In this document: in pieces, positions 1-15,400 of the stretch
How the letters are laid out: each line of letters begins with the position of its first letter
Numbering within the stretch: position 1 is the first letter of the stretch
Source: Strongylocentrotus droebachiensis
Taxonomy: Eukaryota > Echinodermata > Echinoidea > Camarodonta > Strongylocentrotidae
Assembly: GCA_035222895.1 (NCBI GenBank)
Contig: JAVYIG010000414.1
Span: 217,501 to 281,500 of the forward strand
Length of the DNA: 64,000 nt
Direction of reading: 5' to 3'
The notes under the pieces: model-generated
Seen by the model: the letters and a program-made list of their open reading frames with translations, nothing else
Told to the model about the DNA's origin: nothing
The model's database searches: none
Program-made: the position numbers and the translations under genes

Positions 1-45
1 TATAAACAGGTAAAATAAAAATTAATTGATATCCTCATGAATACA

Positions 46-402
46 CTATGAACATGACGGACAGAGAAAGAGGACAAAATATACAGTTCCTCAGGTAGAC
101 AAAGGAACATCCCTTCACTGCTATTATGTACAAATGTGTAGAACAGGGCAGCGTCTCACGAAACTGTCATAAGTACAAGTTCACCGACATCCTATTGAAA
201 TGCGTGTATTAAGTTTAACACGCATTTCAATGGGATGTCAGTGAACTTGTACTTATGACAGTTTCATGAAACGCTGCCCAGGTGAATATGCATATGACAC
301 CTGTTCTACACATTTTTACATAATAGCAGTGAAGGGATGTTCCTTTGTCTACCTGCGGAACTGTATATTTTGTCCTCTTTCTTTGTCCGTCATGTTCATA
401 GA
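46..402. repeat. Foldback/MITE-like hairpin
   Basis: The two halves are near-complementary over about 170 bp each. The left arm begins CTATGAACATGACGGACA and the right arm ends with its complement at about 402. The centre (about 197-240) contains TTGAAATGCGTGT and its complement ACACGCATTTCAA. The same core recurs in the hairpin at 57376-57514, so this is one family. The right arm has a short extra stretch (about 281-300) missing from the left. Confidence 0.85.
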
Positions 403-544
403 GATAACTGATCATTCAAGAATTATCCTTGATCATTTATAAGAAATATTTTATTATATTATTATATTCATGTTTTGTTGCTTTCATGTTGGATGAAGGC
501 ATACATGTACTTCTTTGCTGTAGACGGGGATCCTTTTGATGTCA

Positions 545-790
545 CATTGACAATCCAAAATAATGTGCTATTAACTTGTCGCATTAAATGCACGCTAAAA
601 TTATTGTGCACAGCTTATGATGACTGGGTATGAAAACCACAAGTCTGCCAATCAAGACCTACAAAGTAATTGGCTTAAGTCTGCTGGTGAGCTGTTTTCA
701 ATTGAGGGTAAAATGCTGAGCCAAAAGCTTCAACTGAATACCAAAGTTGGCTAAGTATGTTTTCTAAGCTGAAAACTGTAATAATTCTGA
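545..790 (+). repeat. Dispersed repeat, copy 1
   Basis: This stretch matches the reverse complement of about 8290-8510. Shared words include GACAATCCAAAAT, AATTGGCTTA, CTTCAACTGAATACCAAA and CTAAGCTGAAAACT in the same order. No coding potential or clear termini were recognised. Confidence 0.7.
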
Positions 791-844
791 TACCACCAAT
801 AAATAAAATAATACAGATTTATAAAGCATCTAATACATTTACAG

Positions 845-965
845 GCCCTAATTGTATGCCCATTCTCCACTCCCTGAGTAGCTTTGCAGCTTTACCATTT
901 TACAGACTCTCACAATGCTGAGTAATCTAAAGGGACTTCTGGGTACCCATTTAACACCTGGGCAG
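845..965 (-). repeat. SINE fragment
   Basis: It contains CTCCACTCCCTG followed by GGGTACCCATTTAACACC, both also found in the longer SINE copy at 46761-47090. It lacks the ATT-repeat tail and the B-box end, so it is an internal fragment. Confidence 0.6.
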
Positions 966-1041
966 AAAGAAGCAATGTCGATGTAATGTCATGCTTAAGG
1001 ATAAAAACACATTTGTATTTACTTTTTTTTATATTTTTTAG

Positions 1042-3341
<2,300 letters not shown>

Positions 3342-5773
3342 GCAAGAGAGGGTCAGAGGTCAGAGGTCAATGACCTTCCAGTAGTACTTACCGAGTGCAA
3401 TGCAATGTGCTCTGATAGAAACTAACCAATCTTAATAAGAGAATCAGTAGCTTGGTGAAAGTTTCTTTACGTAAGGTTTACTAACATGTACATGTATCAC
3501 TGCTAACATACCTAAAGCCTTGTTCAGATATGATGTTGTATACCGTCATGTTTTTTTTTAAATGACGATGTAAAGTGTACTACGCTTCACATTTCTGAAT
3601 CTTATAACACAGCGCTCAATGAATCTATGCAGGACCTTTGTTGCAAGCAGTCGCTATGCATTTACATATTTTAAAAACAAGTCACAACTCGATCACCTGC
3701 TTTTTTGCGGTAGTTTACCTTACCATATCTGAACAAGCTGTAAGAGTATTTAGAGGATGTACATGAAGTTTGATGTACCTCTTCTGCTGTAGGTCATATT
3801 CAAATTTGAATGACAAAGTATAGAACTTTCCACCTGTTAGTTCATAAATAGTTGAAGATTATACATGTTGCATTACCAGCACAAAGATAATATCTACTTA
3901 TTATGAGCAACACAGAGATTTATTTCACTTTTCACCTGTTTAGCAATAGAATACAGTGTACATTTATATTTAAGGAATGATAATGGTATGTAGAACATAC
4001 ATGCACGTTTACTGTCCTAAGTTACCTTGAAATACGTACATATTATCACGATACATCCAAACCATGTGTTAGAATTGTTGATTTGAAATTTAAAAGAAAT
4101 TTTTAATCATAAAAATGATTCTGTGTTTCAAAATGAAAGAAATATCATAGTGGCTGAAACTTTATTAACTGAATTGCCGGGTAGAAAAATGCAAAACTGC
4201 CAAATGTTTTCTTGGTTTTCAGAAACCTGCCAAACAATCTCAGCTCCCAACTTTAATGTGAATAAGATTCACCCCTCAAGAAACTCAAAGGTAATTTATA
4301 TGCAATTCCAATGATCTTGAGAATAAATGTTAATTCTGTGTGAAAGCTTGAATATTTGTGTTTTCCTATAGATGATAGTTCATTTTATGATATATTGTCT
4401 CACAATTATCAAAAGAAAATCAGTACTTCCTACCTTTTTGTATCTCTCTTTGTGAAAGAGAATATTTGCTAGTTTGTTTTGTAGAAAATACCAAAGTGGT
4501 ATACAGAGAGAAAGAGATATATTTATGTTCAGTTGTTTTAAGAATAAATTGTTTTTTGTAGATGTATTTTTTCAGGTGTATGTATAGGGGTTACGATATA
4601 GATCTATGATTTATTTATGGAGCATATTAATTTTGTATATTCCACACTGGATGTGTAACTGTTACTAATTCAAATAATCACATTTTGCTGTAGGATTTTG
4701 TTTAGTTATTTCAGCAAGATCTGAGTTATGTATCAATAGATGTCTGAACCTTGATAAAAAATGAGTTTTAGTCAATCATTCATACAATACGATGGGTGCT
4801 ATTATAGTTGTTTGAATCATGTTAACAAGTGTATTACAAGCAAAGTCAATATTTGCCGTAAATGATTGATACCGACATTGTTTCAAAGATTGTTTAGCAG
4901 ACATTAGTAAACCAGTGTGTTAGGGGTTTGGGCTTCTTTTAAACATGTTGTATGACACTCTGTCAAGCCAATGCATTCATGTGCAGTAATCAAGTAGTCA
5001 AAGTGAACATGATTTTTTTTGAAAGTTTGGTATGTAATAACATATGGCATAGAAGAAAGCATGATGCAAGGTTTACATTGCTTTTCCAGTGATTATTGGT
5101 TCGATAAACATGCTCATGTGATGTCAAAAAAGATAAATGTTGTGCTTTGATAGATAGGAGAATGTTCCTGGTGTGCTTCCCTTTGGTGTCTATCTGAATA
5201 ATTAAATAAAGTGATGAAATTTGTTGTTAAACTCAGAACATCTGGCAATACATTTGCTTGTTACGATCATCGATACAACCATGCCTATGCATGGTATATA
5301 TGCATACCCTCAAACACAGAGGAGATTATAACAAATGTATGTTAAAGATTTTAATGGCATAATCATGTTTACGATAGTAACATCAGTGTTCACCTTGGTA
5401 GCTATAATAAAGAAAATGAACAGCTTATAATCAGAGATGTTTGTTTTACCTGACTGTTAAGAAAGCACGAGTATGGTTGTAAGTAAGCAAACAGGGCACT
5501 GAAGGCTTTAAAGTCATCAAGCGGGCTTGGTAATGGGGATTAATGCCCTACCAAAGGGCACTAGTGTATTGAACTTGGTTTCTATGTGTGTATAATAACA
5601 ATACATCTGTACTTCTAAAAGATCTATAAAATATATATTTTGCACCTTAACCTCTTCAATAAAACTACACATAGTTTTCAATGGATATTGAGTTTCTTGC
5701 CTGTTTCTCTTTCTTGTCTCTGTGTTCTTGTAGCATTAAATAATTGATTTCAGAACTCTTTATTACCTATTAA
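3342..5773 (+). other. GPI 3' untranslated and flanking region
   Basis: The region is AT-rich without coding exons. Candidate poly(A) signals on the + strand are AATAAA at 4322-4327, 5205-5210 and 5658-5663. The true transcript end cannot be chosen from sequence alone. Confidence 0.5.
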
Positions 5774-5906
5774 TAGGGACTTTTAGATTTGCACGACGAC
5801 ATAGTGGACTGCTACGTGTGATTTTCTTTTAAGGAAGTTACCGTGCCTTAAAAGGACCTCACACATCGCAGTTCACTGTGTCGACATACAAATCTAAAAG
5901 TCCCTA
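5774..5906. repeat. Short MITE hairpin
   Basis: Ends are inverted: TAGGGACTTTTAGATTTG at the left and its complement at the right. The arms run through the interior with several mismatches. A TA is present at both borders, consistent with a TA target duplication. Confidence 0.8.
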
Positions 5907-8900
5907 ATATCTCAGAGGTATGGACTCGGGACTTGGTCAGATTTGGATATCAAAAGCTTTGCACTTTTCATTTTTCGTTCACATGTAGTGCATACGCACA
6001 TCTACCATATTAGAAACAAATATTATATTGACAGGGAAGGGGGAGGGGAAAAGTTACATTGGTATAGTGAAACGATGGTTTTATTACATTTTTGTTTAAT
6101 ATTGGGTTTTGGGCAAATATGCATGAAAAAGCTACTGATATTGTCATTAAATCATATAGAGTGAGTAACAGGAAGGTTTAAAGTGGTCTAATATTTATTC
6201 TGGGCTTTATCTCGGCAAAGACATAGGCTAAAGGTTTAGGACTAAGGTTAGGGTGTGTATACACCGTAACAAATGACCAAAGTTAAAATATTTTGTCTAG
6301 GGTAAAGTGTTTTGTCTAGGGTCGAAGTAAGACATTCAGCTGCATATAGATTATTCATTGTGAGCAATTGCTCTTGAGCAAGTATAGTAGTGCATGTTAA
6401 ATGTTAAAAATGGTGCTTTTAAAGAAAGAGGGACTCTGCGGTATCAAGATCACTTCACAGCAAACATACAAAAACACATCCAGCCAAACAATTTCAAACA
6501 ATCATAATTTACACATACATGCATTTCACATCTCATAATCATGACATCGGAGCACCACGAGTGTCAAGTTTGATAGACATACAAGCCCTATACAAGTGCT
6601 ACTGGCAGAAAAGACAATGAAAATGAAAACTGAATTAATTGTAAGATTTTTTAATTGTATTAATGCATTTAGTACCACTACATTATTAAAGACTCCTATT
6701 ACCAGAAGTCTTCCTCGCGATATAAAAATGTCAAAAGAAAAACCATCAAAATGACTAAAATCATTACATTCATATGCCATTCCTTATCATTCATTTCAAT
6801 GACTGTACAACAATTTGCATGAGAAAGATACAATAAACAAAGAAAGGATAAAACACAGACACATATTCTACAGAAATGATACAGGATAGTGAAAGAGAAG
6901 GAAGGACTGGTAAAAAATAAAATAGAACGCCTTTTAAATATCACGCTTCCTGGGAGAAATTTCAATTTTTGTAAAGAAATTGTTCGCTTGAGCCACAACT
7001 CCCTGCTTACACCCAGTAAATAAAGATCGCATGCTGAATCTTGTAATTGAAAACAAGTTGGTAAAAAATCTTGGAAGCTGCAGGATTTGAACCTGTCATC
7101 TTTGTCTCAATGGTGATAACCAGAAAGAAATTGAGGGTAGGGGTATGGAGATAATGACCCATCATTCTACTCTTTTGGTATTTACCTTTCAATATCCCTA
7201 TATGAGATATAATCTATGTAACACATGGCTCCACACTAACCTTTTGGAAGGGGCTCTAGATTGACTTTTTACAGTCTGTATGCATGAGCCCTATGGAAAA
7301 ACTTTTACATGGGGGGAGTGGTGGGGTCTGAACTTATGATTTTTGGGCGCCCATGCGTCCCGGGGGCCTGTTTATTAATAGTTTTGAGGGTTGTGTTACT
7401 CGTGTATCTTCAAAACAAGAGCAGACTACAGAAACTTTGACATAAAACTGTTAAAAAAAAACCTTTATACAGGTGACCGTTTATGAGGCAATAAGCTCTT
7501 GCAACTTGGGATTAATCGCCATTTTTTTCTTTCTTTACAAATATTGGTCTATGAGCAAGAAGGCATTAAACAAAGTGTTTAAAAACTACAAAGGAGCTAT
7601 CAACACTCAAAACATTATGAACATCTTTCTGGTTCTCAATGAGCAATATCAATACACTACCCACATCATGTATCTTTCCTTTAAAAAATTGCCACAATCA
7701 TTTATGAGATCCATTAAGTTTCTTATCATATTCAAAATGTTGACAATGGAAATTACAATCGCATGCACACCAGAAAATAAACAAACATGTAATGATCTGT
7801 TCTGAATACCACTTCTTTGTATGGCTGCAATTAAGTTGTATAATTGGACATGGAATCATCTCATGCTTCCACAAAGTGTATGTATAATAAGATTGGAATC
7901 ACTTCCTCACAAACAAGGAGGTAATACTACTGGACATGTACAGTCTTACTTTAGTAACACTGATCTTTACTTGTAATTTTTTTTAATGAAAATTATTTAA
8001 CCTCAAAGCCTGTATACACATACACAAATCAAACAAGCAATTTTGACTGCCCTAAAAGTAAAACCATTACGATTGTCTGTGACTAAAGTGGAAATCATCA
8101 TACAGATTACTGTGATTAGTGTTATGCCTACGGCATTAAATACTAAATAATGGTAATATAAGTGAGGGTAATGTAAGCACTATAAATGACTTGAAATAAC
8201 GACCCTCATCCTACAATCCTTGAACGGTGCATGTATTCTGAAGAGTTAGCCCAACTATCTTAACCTAGACCTTGACTCAAATTATCAATCTGGGACAGTA
8301 TTCAATTCAATACTTATGTCAGAAATAGGAGTATTTTACTAAGTTTTCAGCTTAGATATAATACTTAGCCAATTTTGGTATTCAGTTGAAGTATTATATC
8401 CCAAGCAGACGTAAGCCAATTATTTTGTCCTTGATTTGCACAATTTAATATAGCGCAATTAATGGGAGGCATTAATTGCGCATAATTTTGGATTGCCGTG
8501 TCACAAAGTTTATCAGTAAGTGTTTTGCCTTAAAGTTCACTTGCTTAAGTAATTTGCTCAGATATGACCTGAATACAACATATTACTTTAGAGCCAAGTT
8601 AAATTTTAAGTAAAATACTAACTTAATCCATGTACCTGTACTGAATTGACTATGGCCCCTTGATACTCAACTGCATGCACATATCATATGAGTGTGGATG
8701 AAAATATTGTTTGGAATGTATGCTTACACAGTGCAGCACTGTAGAATACATGTATGTCTTCCTCTATAACTATAAAAATAAGACTATATAAAGTCACACC
8801 AAAACACTATCTACCACTGTTATTGAGTCTACTTTCTCTGCCAATCAGATCATATATTACACCTGAAATATGATTTTTCAAATGTTGATTTGACGGTATT

Positions 8901-11900
8901 ACAATGTTCATGGTAATCAAATGCAGCATAAAATAATGTAAATGTTCATAATTTTTCCTGTATTAACAAATGTAAGTGCAAATATAAAACTGCGTGCGTA
9001 TAATGTTATATTTCTAATCGTGAAGATTATGAACCACTTTTGAATAACATAAGTAGAGTATAACTGTAATTTGATTTTACACTGGTATCACAATGAAGAA
9101 CAAAGAGAATGTCAAAACATCCAAGAAATAAAAAAGTAACAAATGCAACTATTTGTGTTGAGAGAGATATTAGGCACGTTTACATGCATCAAGATGTACC
9201 TATTTCATTGACCTGTTCCTCTCATATTCTGCTTCTATTAAAATCAACTTACAGTAATATCAGAGTGAACTTCCCCTTTAAAGAAAAAAAATATTTCATA
9301 ACATCAGATAAAACTCCTTTAAAGAAGTTTCATGCCCACATTCAACTTTTGATATAATCAGGGCTTTAAGAGTGTACTAATGCTGCAAAGAGTTCCTATT
9401 ACAGGTTTTGAAGAATACAAATTTCAATCTAATTGATTCAAATAATCATAACTTACTGGGGGTAAGCAGTCTACACATGTCTTGAATAATTCCCCCGAAG
9501 AAATGAAATTCTAAAGTGAAAGCCAACAAAAATACATGATTAAATTATACGTTTAAACAAGGAATAAGTATATTGTATCTGCAAAATTACATTCCCTTGA
9601 AGAACAGAAAAGCTCCAATCAAAAGAATCAATTTTGATTAAGAATTAATATTTTGACACACAAACCTATATAGAAGGAAAAGAGGAAGTAATGTCTGAAT
9701 CTATACCAAGATGTATATATGAAAATGAAGTCGAATATGTTTCATATGTTACTATTTTTATTATTTAAATTCAATTTGCCAGTTAAGTGAATATACATAT
9801 GCCTGGCGTCAACAGCTCCAATATCAAAATGCTACACACAATAAGAGGAGCACATAATTTAAGAGATCATTACATAAGGTTACATCAATGAAAGAAGTAA
9901 TAAAACATCACTTTAAATGCATTTAATTAACATAATATAGAGCTCTGTCAGTATTTACAAAACATTTTTTTTTCATTACATATATACAAATAGAAAAAGA
10001 CGCATATAACCATCAGAATATGCTGCGGCATTTTGTAAGTAAACAAAAGTCTGTGCTTTATAATAAGCACTACATGAATTCTCACATTACAATCAAAGAT
10101 TCTACTGATTTGCATAATAAGAAAAATAGAGTAGCAATTGAAGAACTGGCTTCAAAGTGGGTGGAGTGGGTAATTGATGCCATTTTCTGACTTTCCATGT
10201 AAATAAATGATATAAATCATTTGAAATTCCATTTCAAGTGTGACAGCAAATAGTTCTAACGTAATGTAGATATCCTATCTTATTTTAGCTTGATTCAATC
10301 ACCTCACATGAGGTGATTTTTGTTTTGCCCAAAAGTTAAGAAATTAGACACCAACATTTCTCCTAACCCAATTACGAGAATTATTTTCATTTTTCAAGCA
10401 ACCTTGGTCCCATTTTGGGCATTAGTTGGGACATTCTTTTATGTATGTGTCCAAGCTTCTTGCACAATCAATTCTGCACAAAGTATGGTACAAGTGACCA
10501 TTATGATGTGAATGGCCTATCAAAACAGACAATCCACTCACTGTAAAAACACAGAATTCTACGCTCATAGAAGATGTATCATACATTATCAGGTTTTTTG
10601 TCTGTATATTAAGGATATATCTATATACATTATACAGTTAACAACTAAATTAATCATACCCTTACCACATTTTGTAATTTGTATACCCTTACAAAGTATG
10701 TGAAAAAAATGAATTTTCCCTGATTTATGTTTCTTGAAAATGTGACATATTAAAGTAATCAACAAAGGCCCTCATACAACCAGTCCACCTTTCATTCTTG
10801 AGTTACAAAAACATACCATTTACAAGGGGTATAAACAATTCAGCTGTTAACTGTACATTGGATAGATTAAACCTTTAGCTTAGGATATATGTACACAAAT
10901 TCTTTTATTTGAACTTGGCTCCATAAAAAAAAAACGTCAAATTATTTCAAATTTTATTAAGAAAATATTATCAAGGACTTGTCTCATTTCAAGCTAAACT
11001 ACACTATATAAAACTTCTATTAAAATTTTTTTCTTAAGGCTTCTATTTTTCCCCCATAAAACATTCTTGGCGAGCAATACGTACCAGATATATAAGCAAT
11101 CTGAACTTTCCATGCTAAATAGCTGATATTAAAGACTACAACTGGATAACAATAAGGGGACGTCTCAATGAATAGTATATATGGTATGTAACAAGAGACT
11201 AGTATCAAACTCAACATCAAATTTCAGATTTTTTAATTTTTACTACATTTTACTTGGTATGTGAGTCAATAACACCAAATCACTAAGAAGCTGTTTGGAA
11301 ACTGTAAAACTATCAAATGGAATGATCAAGTTTTCAGGTAAAATTCATGTTACAAAATAACATGTCTTAAAGCCCCGTTACATCGAAAAAACCAACCCCA
11401 AACGAGCATATAATCAACAATATAGATTGATACAGGGTGTTGTTTATTTACTGTACTACTGGTGTTGTTGGTCTTTTAGACGTTTTTCAGTCAGTCCCAA
11501 AATTAATCAGCGTCTGATCTTTTAGGACATGCTCCAAAGGTCCAACAATAACATGTCGCAGGATAGGACAAGTACTTGATTACAATCAAAATTAGTTTTA
11601 ACTTTACATACAGGATGATTTATTTTTCCCTAATGAACTATGAAGGTCATAGGTCAGGAAGGATGATATATAAACTGGACAAAGGTCATCCAAACTTTTT
11701 AATATATCATGTTAAGTTTGTGGACCTTTTATATACATACCGATTGTGAGTAGAAGTACAAATCAATAGATTTTTATTAAAAAAGGACATTTTGAAGTAA
11801 GTTTCAAGAATTTGTTTTGAGGGAAATGATACAATGCACAGAGTGATACCTTATCATTGGTCACTTACTGCAGCGAGTCATCTCTATTATTATTACTATT

Positions 11901-12420
11901 TTTTTTTTTTTTTTGGGGGGGGGGGGATTGAAATAAAAATAGAATTGGGCACACATTGAACACCTCTGTATCTCATATGCGTAGGATTAAGAATCTCTCA
12001 ATGACCCATCAACTACTGTTATGTTCTCATATCAATCCATCATGATCAAAATACAATATATCACCAATGATTGCATTCATCAGTTGGGTGGAAAATGTCG
12101 TCAAAACATCTCTTTATTTTTCCCCAACATGGAATCACCCAGATGATTGATTACTTCAGTTCACTTGGGTACATAGACCAATGACTCAAAGCATGTAAAC
12201 ATTACAAGTAGAATTCTTTGAGATCACATTATAAGAGCTGGATTCTGCTTTACAATGTCAATCCTTTCAGGAACTCAAGATTAGGAATTTCAATTGTTCC
12301 AGGACCCCAATGGCAGGGTAAATCATGATGAGAATAACCTTCAGGTTCATACGCTTGACGTGATGACCCGGTAGCTGGGGGGTTGTCCATGTCCGGTCAG
12401 CCCCGCCAGTGCCCCGCCAG
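5907..12420. other. Intergenic / PIP4P 3' flank
   Basis: No convincing exon was found. The part nearest 12420 is the 3' untranslated region of the - strand PIP4P gene; its nearest AATAAA (TTTATT on + at 12113-12118) lies about 300 bases after the stop. Contents are a dispersed repeat (8290-8510), a poly(G) run near 11915 and otherwise AT-rich unique-looking sequence. Confidence 0.5.
8290..8510 (-). repeat. Dispersed repeat, copy 2
   Basis: This is the inverted counterpart of 545-790 (see that entry). An internal palindrome, GCGCAATTAATG...CATTAATTGCGC, lies at about 8453-8482. Confidence 0.65.
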
Positions 12421-15400
12421 TTATCCCTCATTCTCTATGTTACTCACTTTCATGCTGCCGTAGTAACAAGACCTCATGAAATTCAAGATTGCCACGATAA
12501 AGGCACCTAATGAAAAGAGTGGTGATAAAACAAAATCAGGAGATAAACACAACGTTCACCGTGAAACAGCATGTACAAATGCGTTTCATGATGAAATACA
12601 GATATCAAATTTTTTCTTCAAAAGTCACCTCATGTGCAAGGACTGGGAAGAAAAAAAAAGGTTTTGAGCACAACAAACACTTCTTCCCTCAAATGTCATA
12701 AGAATTTAGATATTTCTGTCCATCAAATGGATTTGTCAGAGTGACATACAGTTCAGTTTACCAAGACCATACACACAAATAAGTGCCACAGAAACTATAC
12801 CCTTTTCTAGAAAGATAGACGGTACCAGAGCAACATTAGATGAGAGATACGTATCTCCATTTATAATAGTTTCTTTCCTATTCCTACATATTCTAAAAAC
12901 CAAACTTGGATCATCAAAAAATAAACTGATATTAATAACACAAGGGAGGTCTACCACTACAGATAAAAGCAATCAATAAGCAAGCGCTTATGGCTATACC
13001 CCCTGTCAAAGATTTACATAAATATTGATTGACTGAGATTGAGAAAACAAGGGGCAGTTTTTACGTACTTATCCATACAAAGTAAATGCCTCCTTGATTC
13101 CTAGCCAACTCCATCGTTGCAATCTAAAAAGGAATCAGAAGCAAAAAAGTGGTTAAAGTGAATTAAAAAGGAATAACAATGTTTTATTCTTACCATCCTA
13201 TCTTATATTAAATTTCTGAGATAGTGGAATCAAAATGGGGAAATACTAAGTATCATATTACTCTAATTGATTGTCGAACTTGTCTATCTGATTCTTTGAG
13301 TTCTCTGCTTCCTTCAGAGTAATTTGCTCTTTAAAGGTGGATTCCCCTTTAAATTTGATGACATAATATCATATATGGCAGAGTATATGTTTGTATTGGT
13401 ATAATAATAAATCTGGGTTTACATAGTACTTAATGCAAAATACCTTTTCGAAGTGCTTTACAGTTATTATCATTACCCATCATTGGATTCATTCACGCAC
13501 ACTGTGCACCATCTCCACTCCCTGGGGAGTATTCCTACCACATTATCACTGTGAAGACGAACGGCAATTACAGTCAAACCTGTCTATAGCGACCACCCAA
13601 TGGAAACACAAAAAGTGGTCTTTGTAGACAGGTGGTCTTTATGGACAGGTTCTTTTAGTACATGTTTCAATGAGAAACCATTTTCAAGGGAAACAAAAAA
13701 CGTGGTTGTTGTAGACAGGTGGTCTTTGTAGACAGGTGGTCACTAAAGCAGGTTTGACTGTATTATCACAAAAGCTTTCATCATCTTACATGGTCCACAT
13801 CTCTCTCTCCTGGGTATGGTGTGGCAAATGCAGATTAATGTCTCACCAAAGTAAATTAGTGCCATGTCAGGGATTGAACTCATGACGTTGGCATTTTTGG
13901 TCGAGTGCTCAAATACTCAATCATGACACCTCTATTTAAATGGCTTTATGAGGGAAGGTGGTAGGGGCAATATAATCGTGAAGATCCTGAGAGAGAGAAA
14001 GAGAGAGAAATACTCACTGTGACTCCAATGCCTGCTGCCAGAAAGACGATGCCCAACACAGCGTACACTATGCACCGATTCTTAGCATAACTTGGCCCGA
14101 CTGAAGAACTGTAAAAAAAAATATGAAAAAATAATGTTTTCAACGAATGAAAGGTTTAATGAAACCCTGTACAATTCCCTGATGAGCACACATGTCTGAC
14201 ACCAGGGAATGCCTCGATAGAACCTTGCAGTTTTATTTCCAGATTCCGTCAATTCATTTCTATTGATTAACTTTTCATAATTCTGGTATATTTGTAAACA
14301 TGTTTTTTATATTGTATATAATCTGTACCGTAAATCTCCGTGTATAAGGCGCACCTGTGTATAAGGCGCACCCCTATTTTGTTGTTTTGTTTTGTTTGTT
14401 TGTTGTTGTTTTGTTGCCGAAAACCCACGCGGGGAAGGACCTTCATTTAACATCGAGGTGCAGTTGAAGGCGCTGATTTGTGCTTGTGAACTTGTCACAA
14501 ATAAGAGTAACAATGTCGTTTTAAGAAGAATGTGTAAGATCATTAATGTAAATTAAAAACAATAGAGTACCTAGTATAGAACCTTGAGGTACACCATTTG
14601 TTATAGAATTTTTTTTTGAGGAATTATTATTATAAACTACATATTGAGATCTATTACAAAGATTACTTTCAAACCAAGATGACAGACAAATTTGAGTGTT
14701 GTTGTAATTTCCGAGTTGTGAGTCAACACATTGATTACTGAGCTGGGAGACATTGCCAGGCATAGCGCCTCAAATCAAAACTAAAAAAAAAAAAAAAAAA
14801 AAAAAAATTCTGTACCTGTGTATAAGACGCACCCCCGACTTTCAATTTTTTTCGGCGGCAAAAAAGTGCGCCTTATACACGGAGATTTACGGTATTTCAT
14901 ACTTTCATAAAATGTGTTTTTATGGATTTTAATTGAAATAAAACTTGAAACTATATTGCGCTCAGTATCATACTTACACTTTTCGGCAGTAAGGACATCT
15001 GGCCAAGGCGTAGTGATGAGGAAACTGTAAAAAAAGAAAGTTGGAAAATAATTAACAATCCAAAGACAAGGCTTACCAGTTTAATAATACTATATACATT
15101 TTCATCTTCAAGGTACCGTTTCCCGTATGCAGGCCAAAAAATGAAAAGGTTAAATTCAAACGGCATTTGAAAGATAATACTAATTTAGAAATTCCCTCGA
15201 AACAAAAGGGCTTGGAAATGTCTTTTTGTGGGAAAATAACAACCCTTAGTTGTTGAATTGACTTTAGGGATTGCAGCACTTTTACTAAATAGTCTGATTT
15301 TCAGACCCTTGTACCGAATGGTCGTACGTTTTGAGCTGCGCAAAGATTCAATCCGTTTAATTTGGGCCATTACAAGTAGTGGGTTATTGATGTAGACAAA

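Larger units (their letters stand above)
1..1041. other. GPI intron and repeat-rich DNA
   Basis: This is the intron upstream of the first visible GPI exon; I see no coding exon in it. It holds a foldback element (46-402), a dispersed repeat (545-790) and a SINE fragment (845-965). Confidence 0.7.
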
